Below are positions 14,543-23,900 of a stretch of DNA of 24,885 bases, piece after piece (within the stretch, counting starts at the first letter, position 1; each line of letters starts with the position of its first letter). The DNA comes from Chloroflexota bacterium (GTDB taxonomy: Bacteria > Chloroflexota > Anaerolineae > B4-G1), in the NCBI GenBank assembly GCA_024232355.1, contig JAAEPW010000720.1, positions 1 to 24,885 of the forward strand, in the 5' to 3' direction. A program made the position numbers and the translations under genes. The notes beneath the pieces are model-generated. The model saw only the letters and a program-made list of their open reading frames with translations, was not told where the DNA came from and did not search any database.

Positions 14543-15130
14543 GACGTCAGTTGGAAAAAGTTGTTCCGCAACTTGCTGAGCAAAGGCCTGGACAAAAGCC
14601 TACTTCAACTGATAGTCAGCGATGGTCATCCTGGTCTCCACACTGCTATCCGATCTGTCTTCCCGAAATCCGTCAAACACCAGCGCTGCATATTCCACAA
14701 ACTCAAAAACCTGGGCGACAACCTGACCTACAAAAACCTAGTATTGAACCCAGATCTGTCCCGCCGTGAGGCACGTAAGCAAGCCAAGAAAGCTCGGGCC
14801 TGTGCTATCTTGCGCGACGCCGCGCACATTTACAGCGGCAGGGACACGGAGACCATCCGACAACGCGTGACTGATTTCCGACGCAAGTGGGCACCCGTGG
14901 AGCCAAAGGCCGTGCGATGCTTTCTGAAGCACTTTAACCTGACCTTGAACTACCTGCGGGTACCGTTTCCCCACAAACAGATGATCTGCACAACCAACCT
15001 GCTGGAACGATTCTTCCGCGAGTTCCGCAGTCGCACTGACGAGATCGGCTGCTTCGCCTCACAAGCCCAGGCAGAAACTCTGTTCTACTTGATCTTGCAG
15101 CGAGAAAAGGCCAAACATGCCGTGGCTTGA
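14531..15130 (+). pseudogene. IS256-like transposase, 3' part with the second Asp and the Glu
   Basis: This frame continues the transposase after the break. The first codon (TTG at 14531) is part of the inserted palindrome, and homology starts at VSWKKLFRNLLSKGL. The second catalytic Asp is Asp31 in LIVSDGHPGLHTAI, followed by the family motif HQRCIFHKLKNL. The Glu is Glu159 in TTNLLERFFREFRSR, with EIGCFASQAQAETL after it. With the 5' part, the full DDE triad is present, so only the junction is damaged. I see no slippery heptamer in the short overlap window that would allow programmed -1 frameshifting. It ends with TGA at 15128-15130, leaving 159 bases to the right repeat. Confidence 0.88.
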
Positions 15131-15289
15131 GATGGCCCCGACCGGGGAAGGGATCAGTGTCTCTGGAAACAATAGCCAGAGTCAGATAGACCTCAGATTA
15201 TCCCAGATACTGGAAAACCTCGCCCCCAGCGAGTGTGCCTTTGCCTATTCTCTGCCTCAGTGTCCTTTTTGCCCCTGCAATTTAGTCTC
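15131..15289 (+). other. Right non-coding part of the IS256-like element
   Basis: These 159 bases hold no convincing gene. A small CCCC/GGGG hairpin (GCCCCGACCGGGG) lies just after the transposase stop and may help transcription end. The rest is unremarkable up to the right terminal repeat. Confidence 0.4.
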
Positions 15290-15317
15290 AATTTGCGAAA
15301 ACTTGGTGATGCTATCA
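15290..15317 (-). repeat. Right terminal inverted repeat of the IS256-like element
   Basis: The reverse complement starts TGATAGCATCACC and carries TTCGCAAA, matching the left repeat at 22 of 28 positions. The IS1-like coding remnant begins at the very next base. Confidence 0.82.
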
Positions 15318-16051
15318 TGCTGGGTGTGGACGGCAATGGACTCGTTCAGCAAGCTGTGGTTGGCGGTTGAAGTGGGAGATTGGGGTCTGGAGACACTTGT
15401 ACCTGCACTACAAGTGCAGGTGTGGCCCAGCTACTGGTGTACGGTGTAGTCAGCGTGCTGACGCCAGGAGTCGTACCGATGTTTCTGACCGATCAATTGG
15501 CGTCATACGGGAAGGCGTTGCTCACCCATTTTGGTTACTGGGTAGAGAAGGTGAGTGAAAAGAGCGGACGTACACTGCGGCGCTGGATGCCGGATGAGCG
15601 GTTGCAGTATGCACAGGTAGAGAAAAAACGGAGACGACGGAAAATCGTGGCGGTGACAACGAGGGTGGTGTATGGGACAAAAGAGGCAGTCGCGTCGGCC
15701 TTGGCGAAAGTGGGACACAAAATCAACACCGCCTTCATCGAGCGCCTGAACCGTACCTTGCGATCACACGTGCCCGGATTGGGACGAAGAGAAGAAGGGC
15801 TGGCCAAGACGAAGGAAGGGTTGCTTCGTCGGTTGCGACTTGTAATGGGCTACTACAACTTTTGCCTACCTCACCTGTCCCTCCGAGAAGCATTGCCGAA
15901 ACCAATACCGACCAAAGGCAATGGTTCACCCAAGAAATGGATGCCCCGGACACCTGCCACGTGTCTGTACCCAGACAGGCGGCGGCCTGGTCTTACCGAC
16001 CACGTCTGGACGATGGGCGAGGGATATTTACCCCAAAAGTTGCACCAGTAG
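15318..16051 (+). pseudogene. Truncated, frameshifted IS1-like DDE transposase
   Basis: Right after the IS256-like terminal repeat the sequence reads CWVWTAMDSFSKLWLAVEVGD, the first-Asp region of an IS1-like transposase. The N-terminal zinc-finger/HTH half is missing and is not found on the other side of the IS256-like element. A frameshift follows: removing 26 bases at 15396-15421 would join ...GLET to VAQLLVYGVVSVL. The second frame then carries MFLTDQLASYGKALL (second Asp) and INTAFIERLNRTLRSHVPGLGRR (Glu), ending at TAG in 16049-16051. The gene is dead by truncation and by frameshift. The exact family label is tentative; IS1 is the closest match I can see by motif. Confidence 0.75.
15394..15421 (+). 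repeat. Nested palindromes at the IS1-like frameshift
   Basis: ACCTGCACT (15401-15409) pairs perfectly with AGTGCAGGT (15413-15421). Alternatively CACTTGT (15394-15400) pairs with ACAAGTG (15410-15416). The two hairpins exclude each other. The 26-base stretch that breaks the reading frame consists almost entirely of this structure. Confidence 0.7.
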
Positions 16052-16537
16052 GTGGCAGCGGCTTAGGGAGGAGTGCGCCACCGGGGAGAAAACGAAAGGG
16101 TGGGGGCATCGGCGCAGCGCGAAACGCGGCGTCTGTGCCTTTCACGCGCCCAGTTTTGGGTCTGGGACTCGGTTTTTCTGTGTTGGATGCCGTTTGGTCG
16201 TTGTCTGGGGTGTGGCTGAATTATCCGCATCGGGCAGGGTCACTACCCGGGTTTCCGCTTCGAAAACCCGATGGTGCAACGAGTTGGAAAGCGACGCTGG
16301 CAAAACCAGATCAAATATCTATCATTGTGAAAATCAGGGTCTCTGCAAGTTTGCATGGTGGATATAGTGGAATCTTGAACTTGTTCGGGTTCTTTGCGTG
16401 TCGCCTCCAACAAGTTGAAGAGTCCGACACCCAGATCATGCGAAATTCCAGAGCCAGTTTATTAAAATCAAATTGTAGGTCTCTTGCGAGTGGTGTGGGG
16501 TGTCTTTGGGAGCGTGTGATCTTGTGACTGTTCTCAT
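16052..16537. other. Non-coding stretch with a 13-bp inverted repeat
   Basis: I see no credible gene here; the open frames present have no family signature. The notable item is a hairpin: TCTTGAACTTGTT (16373-16385) pairs with AACAAGTTGAAGA (16409-16421) with one mismatch and a 23-base loop. A smaller GGGTTT/AAACCC dyad lies near 16250. The first part may still belong to the IS1-like element, whose right end I cannot place. Confidence 0.5.
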
Positions 16538-16566
16538 TTGACGAACTCTGTAAAACAGACTACAAT
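16538..16566 (+). promoter_or_regulatory. Sigma-70-type promoter of the cyclase-AAA-TPR gene
   Basis: TTGACG at 16538-16543 and TACAAT at 16561-16566 are separated by exactly 17 bases; each matches five of six consensus positions. The leader would be about 90 bases and ends in GGAG before the TTG start. Confidence 0.62.
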
Positions 16567-16665
16567 CATCATAATGCTAAGGATTTGATAACTTTTAATG
16601 CGAGACTAGAAAGCCATAGTTAATCCCCAATCTTTAGCAAATCATCTGGAAATTGGAGCCGTATA

Positions 16666-19600
16666 TTGATAGGTCTGGAGAGGAACACAGCCACAAATTA
16701 CACACCTAGTGTCTATATCCCGATGGACCGGCGTCAGGCCCTGGCACGGGGAGAGTCGCTGCCCGACCGGACAAGCGGGGCAGCGTTGTTTGCCGACATA
16801 TCGGGCTTTACGCCGTTGACAGAGGCGCTGGCACGGACCCTTGGTCCTCGGCTCGGGGCGGAAGAACTAACACACCAGTTGAACCGGGTCTATGATGCAT
16901 TGATCGCTGAGGTGGATCAGTACGGTGGTAGTGTGATCGGTTTTGCCGGGGACGCGATCACATGCTGGTTTGCCGACGATGGCGCTCCACTGCGTGCTAC
17001 AGCCTGTGCTCTAGCGATGCAAAAGGCGATGGAACAATTTTCGGTGGTGGAACTGGCTTCTGGAGAAACGGTTGCGTTGGCGATGAAGGCTGCGGTGGCG
17101 AGCGGTCCAGCCCGTCGTTTCCTCGTCGGCGACCCCAGCATTCAACTCGTTGACGCGCTGGCCGGAGAGACGCTTTCGCGTATGGCAGATGCCGAACACC
17201 TGGCGAACCGGGGAGAGGTGGTGGTAGATGCTCAGACCGTCGTGCATCTGGGTGAGCGGGGACATTTGGTCGAGTGGCGTACTGAGGCGGAGACGGGCGC
17301 GCGTTTTGCCGTTGTGGATGAACTGACGACTCCCGTGGAGCCGACACCTTGGCCCCTTTTATCTCCCCAGGCATTGCCAGAGATACAGGTGCGTTCTTGG
17401 TTATTGCCGGTGGTCTATGGATGGTTGCGTGATGGATTGGGCGAATTCCTGGAATTTAAGCATGGCGTAACTCTATTCTTGCGCTTTGAGGGTATCGACT
17501 ATGAAGGCGACGAGGTAGCAGGAACGAAACTAGATGATTACATTCGCTGGGTTCAAGGAGTGCTGACGCAGTACGAGGGATCGCTTTTGCAACTCATCAT
17601 TGGTGACAAGGGCAGTTATCTCTACGCTGCCTTTGGTGCGCCCATCGCCCACGAGGATGACGCACGGCGGGCGGCAATGGCAGCACTAGATTTGCGTTCC
17701 CCTCCGGTGGACCTGCACTTTATCCAACCGGTACAGATCGGGATCAGCCAGGGAACCGTGCGGGCAGGAACATATGGTGGAACGACGCGCCGTACTTATG
17801 GAGTCTTGAGTGACGAGGTGAACCTGGCAGCGCGGTTGATGCAGAACGCCGCGCCAGGCGAGGTGCTGGTCAGCCAGCGCGTCCGGGAGACCGTCGCCGA
17901 TATTTTTGTCTGGGACCCACTGTCTTCGATCCGTGTAAAAGGTAAGAGCGAATCAATATCGGTAGCACGCCTGGTGGGGATGAGTGAAACTCAAACCGAG
18001 GCCGGGGTGACCGCTCACACAGGTCTCTTGATCGGCCGTGAGACCGAGATGGCACAGTTGGTACAATTTCTCCAACCCATCTTTGAGGACGGAGCCGGGT
18101 TTGCAGGTGTAGCGTATGTGTACGGTGAAGCAGGTGTGGGCAAGAGCCGCCTGATATACGAATTGCGCCAGCACTTTTTACTTCCTTCACCTTGGGAGGA
18201 AGAGGGGACGGAGCGCGGGGTCTCTTGGTTCACCTGCCCGGCTGAACAGATTTTGCGCCAGTCACTTTATCCGTTCAAACATTTCCAGCGTGGCTACTTT
18301 GAGCAGTATGCTGACAGTTCGCCAGAAGAAAACAAAGAGCGATTTAACGAAATCCTGAATACGCTGATCTCTGATTTGAAGGGAAAACCCGATTTAGCAG
18401 AGGTTGTACAGGAACTGGAACGTACTCGTTCGTTCTTAGGGGCCCTGGTAGGCTTGCACTGGGAAGGAGCACTGTACGAGCAGTTGGAGCCCAAACTACG
18501 TTTTGAGAACACGCTGGCGGCGTTCAAGACACTGATTATGGCCGAGAGCAGGCGACAGCCAGTGGTCTTGCACATCGAAGACGCACAATGGCTAGACGCG
18601 GATTCGTACGAATTGCTCCAAGTGCTGGTGCGGAACGTTGGTGCATATCCGTTCGCGGTGTTGATCACTGGCCGGTATGGAGACGATGGCAGCCGCTTTA
18701 GCGTGGAAATGGACTCGAGTGTACCGCGCCAGATTATCGATCTGAATGTATTGCCACCTTTGGGTATCCGGGCACTGGCAGAGCAGACGCTAGAGGGTGC
18801 GATCGCCGATGATTTGGCAGCATTTTTGGCAGAAAAGACGAACGGTAACCCGCTCTTTGTAGAACAGCTGGCGATGGATATGCGCGAGCGGGGGATGATT
18901 CAACTCGAGGCGGATGAACAGCACCTAGGTGGTGTGTGGAGAGTGGTGGGTGAGGGTGCAGAGGAAGTCCCCGTAAGCATCAGTGCGGTGCTGATCGCGC
19001 GGCTAGATCGCTTGGCAGCGCGGATCAAGGCCGCAGTACAGACGGCTGCCGTGTTGGGGAACGAGTTCGAGGTGCAGATATTATCGCTCATGCTTTGGGG
19101 TGATACACAGTTGGCTCGTAGAATCAAACAGGCAGAAGAAGAGATGATCTGGTCGTCTTTGAGCGAACTGCGCTACATCTTTCGGCACACACTGATGCGT
19201 GATGCAGCCTACATCATGCAGTTGCAAACACATTTGCAGGAACTACACGCACTAGCTGCGGAGGCCGTAGAGCAGGTCTATGCTGCTGATTTGGGATTTC
19301 ATTATGCAGACCTGGCGTATCATTGGGGCAAGGCGGGTAACATCCGGCAAGAGTTTCGCTATGCCAAACTGGCTGGTGAGCATGCGGTAGGACAATTTGC
19401 TAACCAAGAGGCGGTTGATCACTTTCACCATGCGCTAGAGAGCGCGACTGGTCTGCCTCTGGAAGAGACTGTTGAGCAGCAACGGGCAATTCACATTGCT
19501 ATGGGCGAACTACTGACTACCACTGGTCAGTATGAGCACGCACAAGAACACCTCGATCAGGCTCTCTCTCTGGCAACCGAGCGTGGTAACCAAGACGGGC

Positions 19601-20730
19601 AAGCCCGAGCCTGCCGCTTGATAGCTCGTGCATACGAGTTGCGCGGCGAGTACTCACCTGCTCTAGAGTGGATCCAACGAGGGCTGGATGCTCTGGAGGG
19701 ACGGGAGACTGCTGAGGTCGCTGAATTGTCGCTTATTGCGGGTATGATCAATACTCGCCAAGGTAATTACGATGATGCGATGACCCAGTGTCAGAGTGCT
19801 ATGCAGTTGGCTCAAAAATTGCAAGAGGTGACGGCGCTAGCTAGGGCTTACAACCTGTTAGGGCATATCACTCGCTTGCGTGGTAACAGTACTCAAGCCA
19901 TTGAACACTTTCGACAGTCACTTGATTTGTATCGGCAGGCGGATCATATCCACGGAGAGGCCACGACACATAATTTGATTGCTTATGCTTGTTTGTACAC
20001 CGGTCAATTGCGGGATGGAGAGCGGCATGGCCGTCTAGCTCGCAAGATATTTGACCAGATTGGTGATATTTATAACCGAGCATTCGTGGACAACAATCTG
20101 GGGGAAATTCTACTCAAACGAGGCGATTTGGATGGTGCGCTGACGTCTTATCGAGAAGCTTTGCGCGTATTGGAGCAGATTGGAGGCTCGTCTTATGTGT
20201 TAGGCGCATTGCATAACAACCTGGGGGCGACTTTTATTCGGCGTCGTGAAATCGCCAAAGCCCGTCATCATCTGGATACCGCTCTGGATTATTTTGAGCA
20301 GGCTCAGGCCCGCGATTTTTTACCCGAGTTGCATTGTCATATTGCCCATGCCGCGTTGCTTGCTGGCGAGTTGTCTGAGGCTGAAGAAAAAGGAGGCCGG
20401 GCCTTGGACCTGGCGCGCGAATTAGAGATGCGCGGCGAAGAAGGTAAAGCTTTGCGAGTGCTTGGTGAGGCGGCCGCCACGCGCGACCAACTCGAGCAGG
20501 CGCAGGATTACTTGGAGGAGAGCGTCTCTTTGCTACATAAAGTAGGGGACGAATACGAGGAGGCGCGCAGTAAATTGTCTCTGGCTCGGGTCTATGCAGT
20601 TCAAGAAAATCCCGAGGCGGAACAAACGATGCTAGATTATTGCATTGAGGTTTTCCAGCGATTGGGCGCTGCGCTGGATTTAAAAGCGGCTCAATCATTG
20701 CAAGAGAAATTAGGGGATAGTTTGAGTTAG
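16666..20730 (+). CDS. Double cyclase-homology, AAA-ATPase and TPR signalling protein
   Basis: The 1354-aa cytosolic protein begins with a class III cyclase domain (about 38-210). It has LFADISGFTPLTEAL (metal Asp44) and SVIGFAGDAITCWF (Asp96). A second cyclase-like domain (about 266-440) keeps IIGDKGSYLYAAFGAPIAHEDDARRA, but its first metal Asp is replaced (LFLRFEGIDY), so at best the two halves work as a pair. An AAA_16/STAND-type ATPase follows with Walker A GEAGVGKS (487-494) and Walker B VVLHIEDAQW (Glu638-Asp639). From about residue 930 to the end are TPR repeats (for example ARAYNLLGHITRLRGNSTQAIEHFRQSLDLYR). The start is a TTG with GGAG seven bases upstream; it keeps the conserved YIPMDRRQALARGE segment, whereas the next ATG (16723) would cut it. 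It probably makes or senses cyclic nucleotide in response to a TPR-bound partner, which is unknown. Confidence 0.96.
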   Translation: MIGLERNTATNYTPSVYIPMDRRQALARGESLPDRTSGAALFADISGFTPLTEALARTLGPRLGAEELTHQLNRVYDALIAEVDQYGGSVIGFAGDAITCWFADDGAPLRATACALAMQKAMEQFSVVELASGETVALAMKAAVASGPARRFLVGDPSIQLVDALAGETLSRMADAEHLANRGEVVVDAQTVVHLGERGHLVEWRTEAETGARFAVVDELTTPVEPTPWPLLSPQALPEIQVRSWLLPVVYGWLRDGLGEFLEFKHGVTLFLRFEGIDYEGDEVAGTKLDDYIRWVQGVLTQYEGSLLQLIIGDKGSYLYAAFGAPIAHEDDARRAAMAALDLRSPPVDLHFIQPVQIGISQGTVRAGTYGGTTRRTYGVLSDEVNLAARLMQNAAPGEVLVSQRVRETVADIFVWDPLSSIRVKGKSESISVARLVGMSETQTEAGVTAHTGLLIGRETEMAQLVQFLQPIFEDGAGFAGVAYVYGEAGVGKSRLIYELRQHFLLPSPWEEEGTERGVSWFTCPAEQILRQSLYPFKHFQRGYFEQYADSSPEENKERFNEILNTLISDLKGKPDLAEVVQELERTRSFLGALVGLHWEGALYEQLEPKLRFENTLAAFKTLIMAESRRQPVVLHIEDAQWLDADSYELLQVLVRNVGAYPFAVLITGRYGDDGSRFSVEMDSSVPRQIIDLNVLPPLGIRALAEQTLEGAIADDLAAFLAEKTNGNPLFVEQLAMDMRERGMIQLEADEQHLGGVWRVVGEGAEEVPVSISAVLIARLDRLAARIKAAVQTAAVLGNEFEVQILSLMLWGDTQLARRIKQAEEEMIWSSLSELRYIFRHTLMRDAAYIMQLQTHLQELHALAAEAVEQVYAADLGFHYADLAYHWGKAGNIRQEFRYAKLAGEHAVGQFANQEAVDHFHHALESATGLPLEETVEQQRAIHIAMGELLTTTGQYEHAQEHLDQALSLATERGNQDGQARACRLIARAYELRGEYSPALEWIQRGLDALEGRETAEVAELSLIAGMINTRQGNYDDAMTQCQSAMQLAQKLQEVTALARAYNLLGHITRLRGNSTQAIEHFRQSLDLYRQADHIHGEATTHNLIAYACLYTGQLRDGERHGRLARKIFDQIGDIYNRAFVDNNLGEILLKRGDLDGALTSYREALRVLEQIGGSSYVLGALHNNLGATFIRRREIAKARHHLDTALDYFEQAQARDFLPELHCHIAHAALLAGELSEAEEKGGRALDLARELEMRGEEGKALRVLGEAAATRDQLEQAQDYLEESVSLLHKVGDEYEEARSKLSLARVYAVQENPEAEQTMLDYCIEVFQRLGAALDLKAAQSLQEKLGDSLS

Positions 20731-20733
20731 ATT

Positions 20734-20766
20734 GACACTTTACTCTTCGTTAGGTGTAAAAGTGTC
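20734..20766. promoter_or_regulatory. Inverted repeat in the gap between the cyclase and FG-GAP genes
   Basis: GACACTTT (20734-20741) and AAAGTGTC (20759-20766) form a perfect eight-base dyad with a 17-base spacer, three bases after the cyclase stop. TTGACA (20732-20737) overlaps it and faces a weak TGTAAA 17 bases on. It could be an operator over a promoter for the secreted protein, or a terminator stem without a U-run. The rest of the 168-base gap shows nothing firm. Confidence 0.38.
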
Positions 20767-20901
20767 GAGGTAAAAAGCAATGTTTCTAACCATTGTCGAA
20801 ATTATAAGAATCCGGTCTATGAGAATGGTGATTCACCAATATTGCGAGTTGTTTCAATCCGACGAAATCAGGGATGTTGATAGAATTTAAGGAGGCGTAT
20901 G

Positions 20902-23900
20902 ATGAACAAGGCAATTTTTAATCGGGTATGGTCTTTATCTCTCGTTTTGGTATTGAGCCTGGGTATGACCCTGGCCTTGTTATTAGTGTTGGATGCTGCA
21001 AATATACCATCTGTCAGGGCCAACCATCCGGCGCGGCCTGCATTTGCTCCGGTTCCCACCGGCACTGCGCCTGTCCTCAACTCGCGGAATATCCCTTTTG
21101 ATGCCAACGTTTCGATCACCTTTGATGAGGCCATCAGTGTGACATCTGTTACCAGCCGGACCTTTGCCGTGTACGGCAGTCAAAGCGCGCTCTTCACGGG
21201 TACCTACTTTTTGAGCAATCTCTCTCGCACGGTGACCTTTGACCCGGCCCGCGCCTACTTTCCCGGCGAGCGAATGGACGCCAGCGTCACCACCGGCACG
21301 CTCAACCTCATCGATGAGAACGCCATCTCGGCCACCGTCTGGCAGTTCTGGGCTGGTGTGGGGGGCGGCAGTGCTCACTTTATCGATGCTTGGCAAGCGC
21401 CAAGCTCTCTCAACAGCTACGATGTGTCTCTGGGAGACCTGAATGGTGATGGATATCTGGATGCCTTTGTCGTCATCGACAGCGCTTATGACCGCATTTT
21501 GATGAACGACGGTAGTGGGAATTTTTCCGAAACGCAAAGTCTTACTACAACCCACACTTCCGGCACGGCGGTGGATTTGGGTGACGTGGACGGCGATGGA
21601 GACCTGGATGCCTTTGTCACCACCAGTTTGAATGACAAAGTTGTATGGACCAACGACGGCAGCGGCACATTCTCTGAATCAGAACTTTTGAACTATGTAT
21701 GGGCTGAAGACGTCGCGTTGGGAGACCTGGACGGCGACGGCGACCTAGACGCATTTATCGCCAGCGGCAATGTTTCGGCCAACCAGATATTGTGGAACAG
21801 CGGCGGCTTGCAGGGCGGAGCAACCGGCATTTTTACCGACAGTGGGCAGACGATGGGGGCGTTTACCACGCGGGGCGTGGCGCTGGGTGACGTGGATGGC
21901 GACGGCGACCTGGATGTGTTTGTGGCTAACGATGGGGACGCCAATCAAGTATGGTTGAACACCGGTGGTATCCAGGGGGGAACGCCCGGCATCTTTACCG
22001 ATAGCTTGCAGACCCTTGCTCCCGTCAGTGACAGTGCCGGTGTGGCGCTAGGCGATCTGGACAGCGACGGTGACCTGGACGCCTTTGTTGTCAACTTTAC
22101 CAATCAAGGCAACACGGTGTGGATCAACAACGGCGGCGTGCAGGGCGGGACCCCCGGCGTCTTTAGCAATAGTATGCAAAGTCTGGGTTTTGCCAATAGT
22201 TATGCAGTGACGCTCGGAGACGTCGACGCGGATGGCGACCTGGATGCCTTAGTCGCCAACCAAGGCGCCAGCAATCGTGCCAACATTGTCTATCTGAACA
22301 ATGGCGCCGGTGGGTTTGTCGCTGCGTCGGGGTTGGGAGATTCCAACAGTTATGGCGTGGCATTGGGGGATGTGGATGGCGACGGTGACCTGGATGCCTT
22401 TGTCGCCAACAGTGGGACGCAGGACCAGGTGTGGTTGAATCAGACTGCCGTTATCGAAACTGCGCCGTCAGACAATGCGTCCCTGGATAGCAGTGTGAGC
22501 GTCACCTTTAGCGCTGCGCTCAGCGATACCTCTATCACCACGCAGATCTTTGCCGTCCACAGCGGTTTCTGGGGCTATATGACGGGAACTTTGAATGTCA
22601 ATGACGACAATGTTGATTTTGTCCCCATCCGGGATTTTTATCCTGGCGAGTTGGTCGAAACCAGCGTCACCACCGGCGTGTTGGATGGTACTGGGTTGTC
22701 GGTTGCTCCTCACGTCTGGCGCTTTCGGGCGCTTGTCGAGCATGGCGGCGGTCGTTTTGTTGACAGCGGGCAAAGTTTGGGCGGAGGGTCCGATAGCTAC
22801 GACGTAGCATTGGGCGACGTGGACGGCGATGGTGACCTTGATGCTGTGGCAAACGATTTTGTATTTTACAATGACAGCAACACCGCTAAATTCACCCTCA
22901 GCCAAACCCTGGTTGTTAGCTACGGCCATGGCGTGGCCCTGGGAGACTTGGACAATGACGGGGATCTGGATGCCTACGTGGCGCGAGGCAACGGTACAAA
23001 CACTGTCCCGGATCAGGTCTGGTTCAACGATGGCGGCACATTTTCCAACACCGGCCAAAGTTTGTCCGGTCACGCCAGCTACGACGTGGCCCTCGGCGAC
23101 CTTGACGGCGACGGTGACCTGGATGCCTTTACCGCCAATATCAATGAGGGGGATGCACCTAGCTCGGTCTGGTTCAACGATGGCGGTCTGCAAGGGGGAA
23201 CTCGCGGTACTTTTTCGACTAGCTCTGATGTGGGATCGTCTTTGAGCAGGGGCGTGGCGCTGGGCGACCTGGACGGCGACGGTGACCTGGATGTTTTTCT
23301 CGCCAACGATTCTACGAGATCCAACAAGGTATGGTTAAACGATGGAACAGGAGACTTTGTTGATAGCGGGCAGATGTTGGGGGCACAAGATAGCCAGGAC
23401 GTGGCGTTGGGCGACGTGGACGGTGATGGTGACCTCGATGCCGTGGTTGTGAATGCTGGGGGTTCTTCTTGGAACGTATTGTGGTTGAACGATGGAACAG
23501 GAGTCTTTACCGATAGCGGGCAGATGTTGGCAGTGATGGAAGATGAGGGCTATGGCGTGGCTCTGGGCGATGTGGATGGCGATGGGGATTTGGATATCTT
23601 TTTTGTACATGATACCTTTTCTAACCAAGTTTGGCACAACGATGGGAAGGGGAAATTTACCCAAGCCCAAACTATCAACGACGGCGCGTGGAGCAACGGC
23701 GTGGCACTGGGCGATCTGAACGGCGACGGCGCGCTGGACGCCTTTATCGCCAATATCAGCGGACAGGCCAGCGAGGTGTGGTTGAACCGGAGCAACGTAC
23801 TCGCAGTTGACCCGGCACCCAACAGCCACGCGGCGGCTCTCGATACCAGCCTGACCGTCACCGCGAGCAAGCAAGTGAGCCAGTCCACTGTCACCACTCA

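Larger units (their letters stand above)
13236..15317 (+). mobile_element. IS256-like insertion sequence (2,082 bp, degenerate)
   Basis: The ends are set by 28-bp imperfect inverted repeats at 13236-13263 and 15290-15317 (22 of 28 positions match, both starting TGATAG and sharing TTCGCAAA). Inside are an SD-masking hairpin, a short hydrophobic leader frame and a mutator-type DDE transposase broken by an in-frame TAA and a frameshift. No eight- or nine-base target duplication is visible (CGGTATAG on the left, TGCTGGGT on the right), so one flank has been rearranged. The element is therefore probably immobile on its own. Confidence 0.85.

Noticed and set aside
13228..15325. Eight-base target duplication of the IS256-like element
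   Set aside because: The left flank CGGTATAG and right flank TGCTGGGT do not match, also after shifting the ends by a few bases.
15862..16527. Plus-strand frame running past the IS1-like remnant
   Set aside because: It starts inside the transposase in the wrong frame and shows no family similarity.
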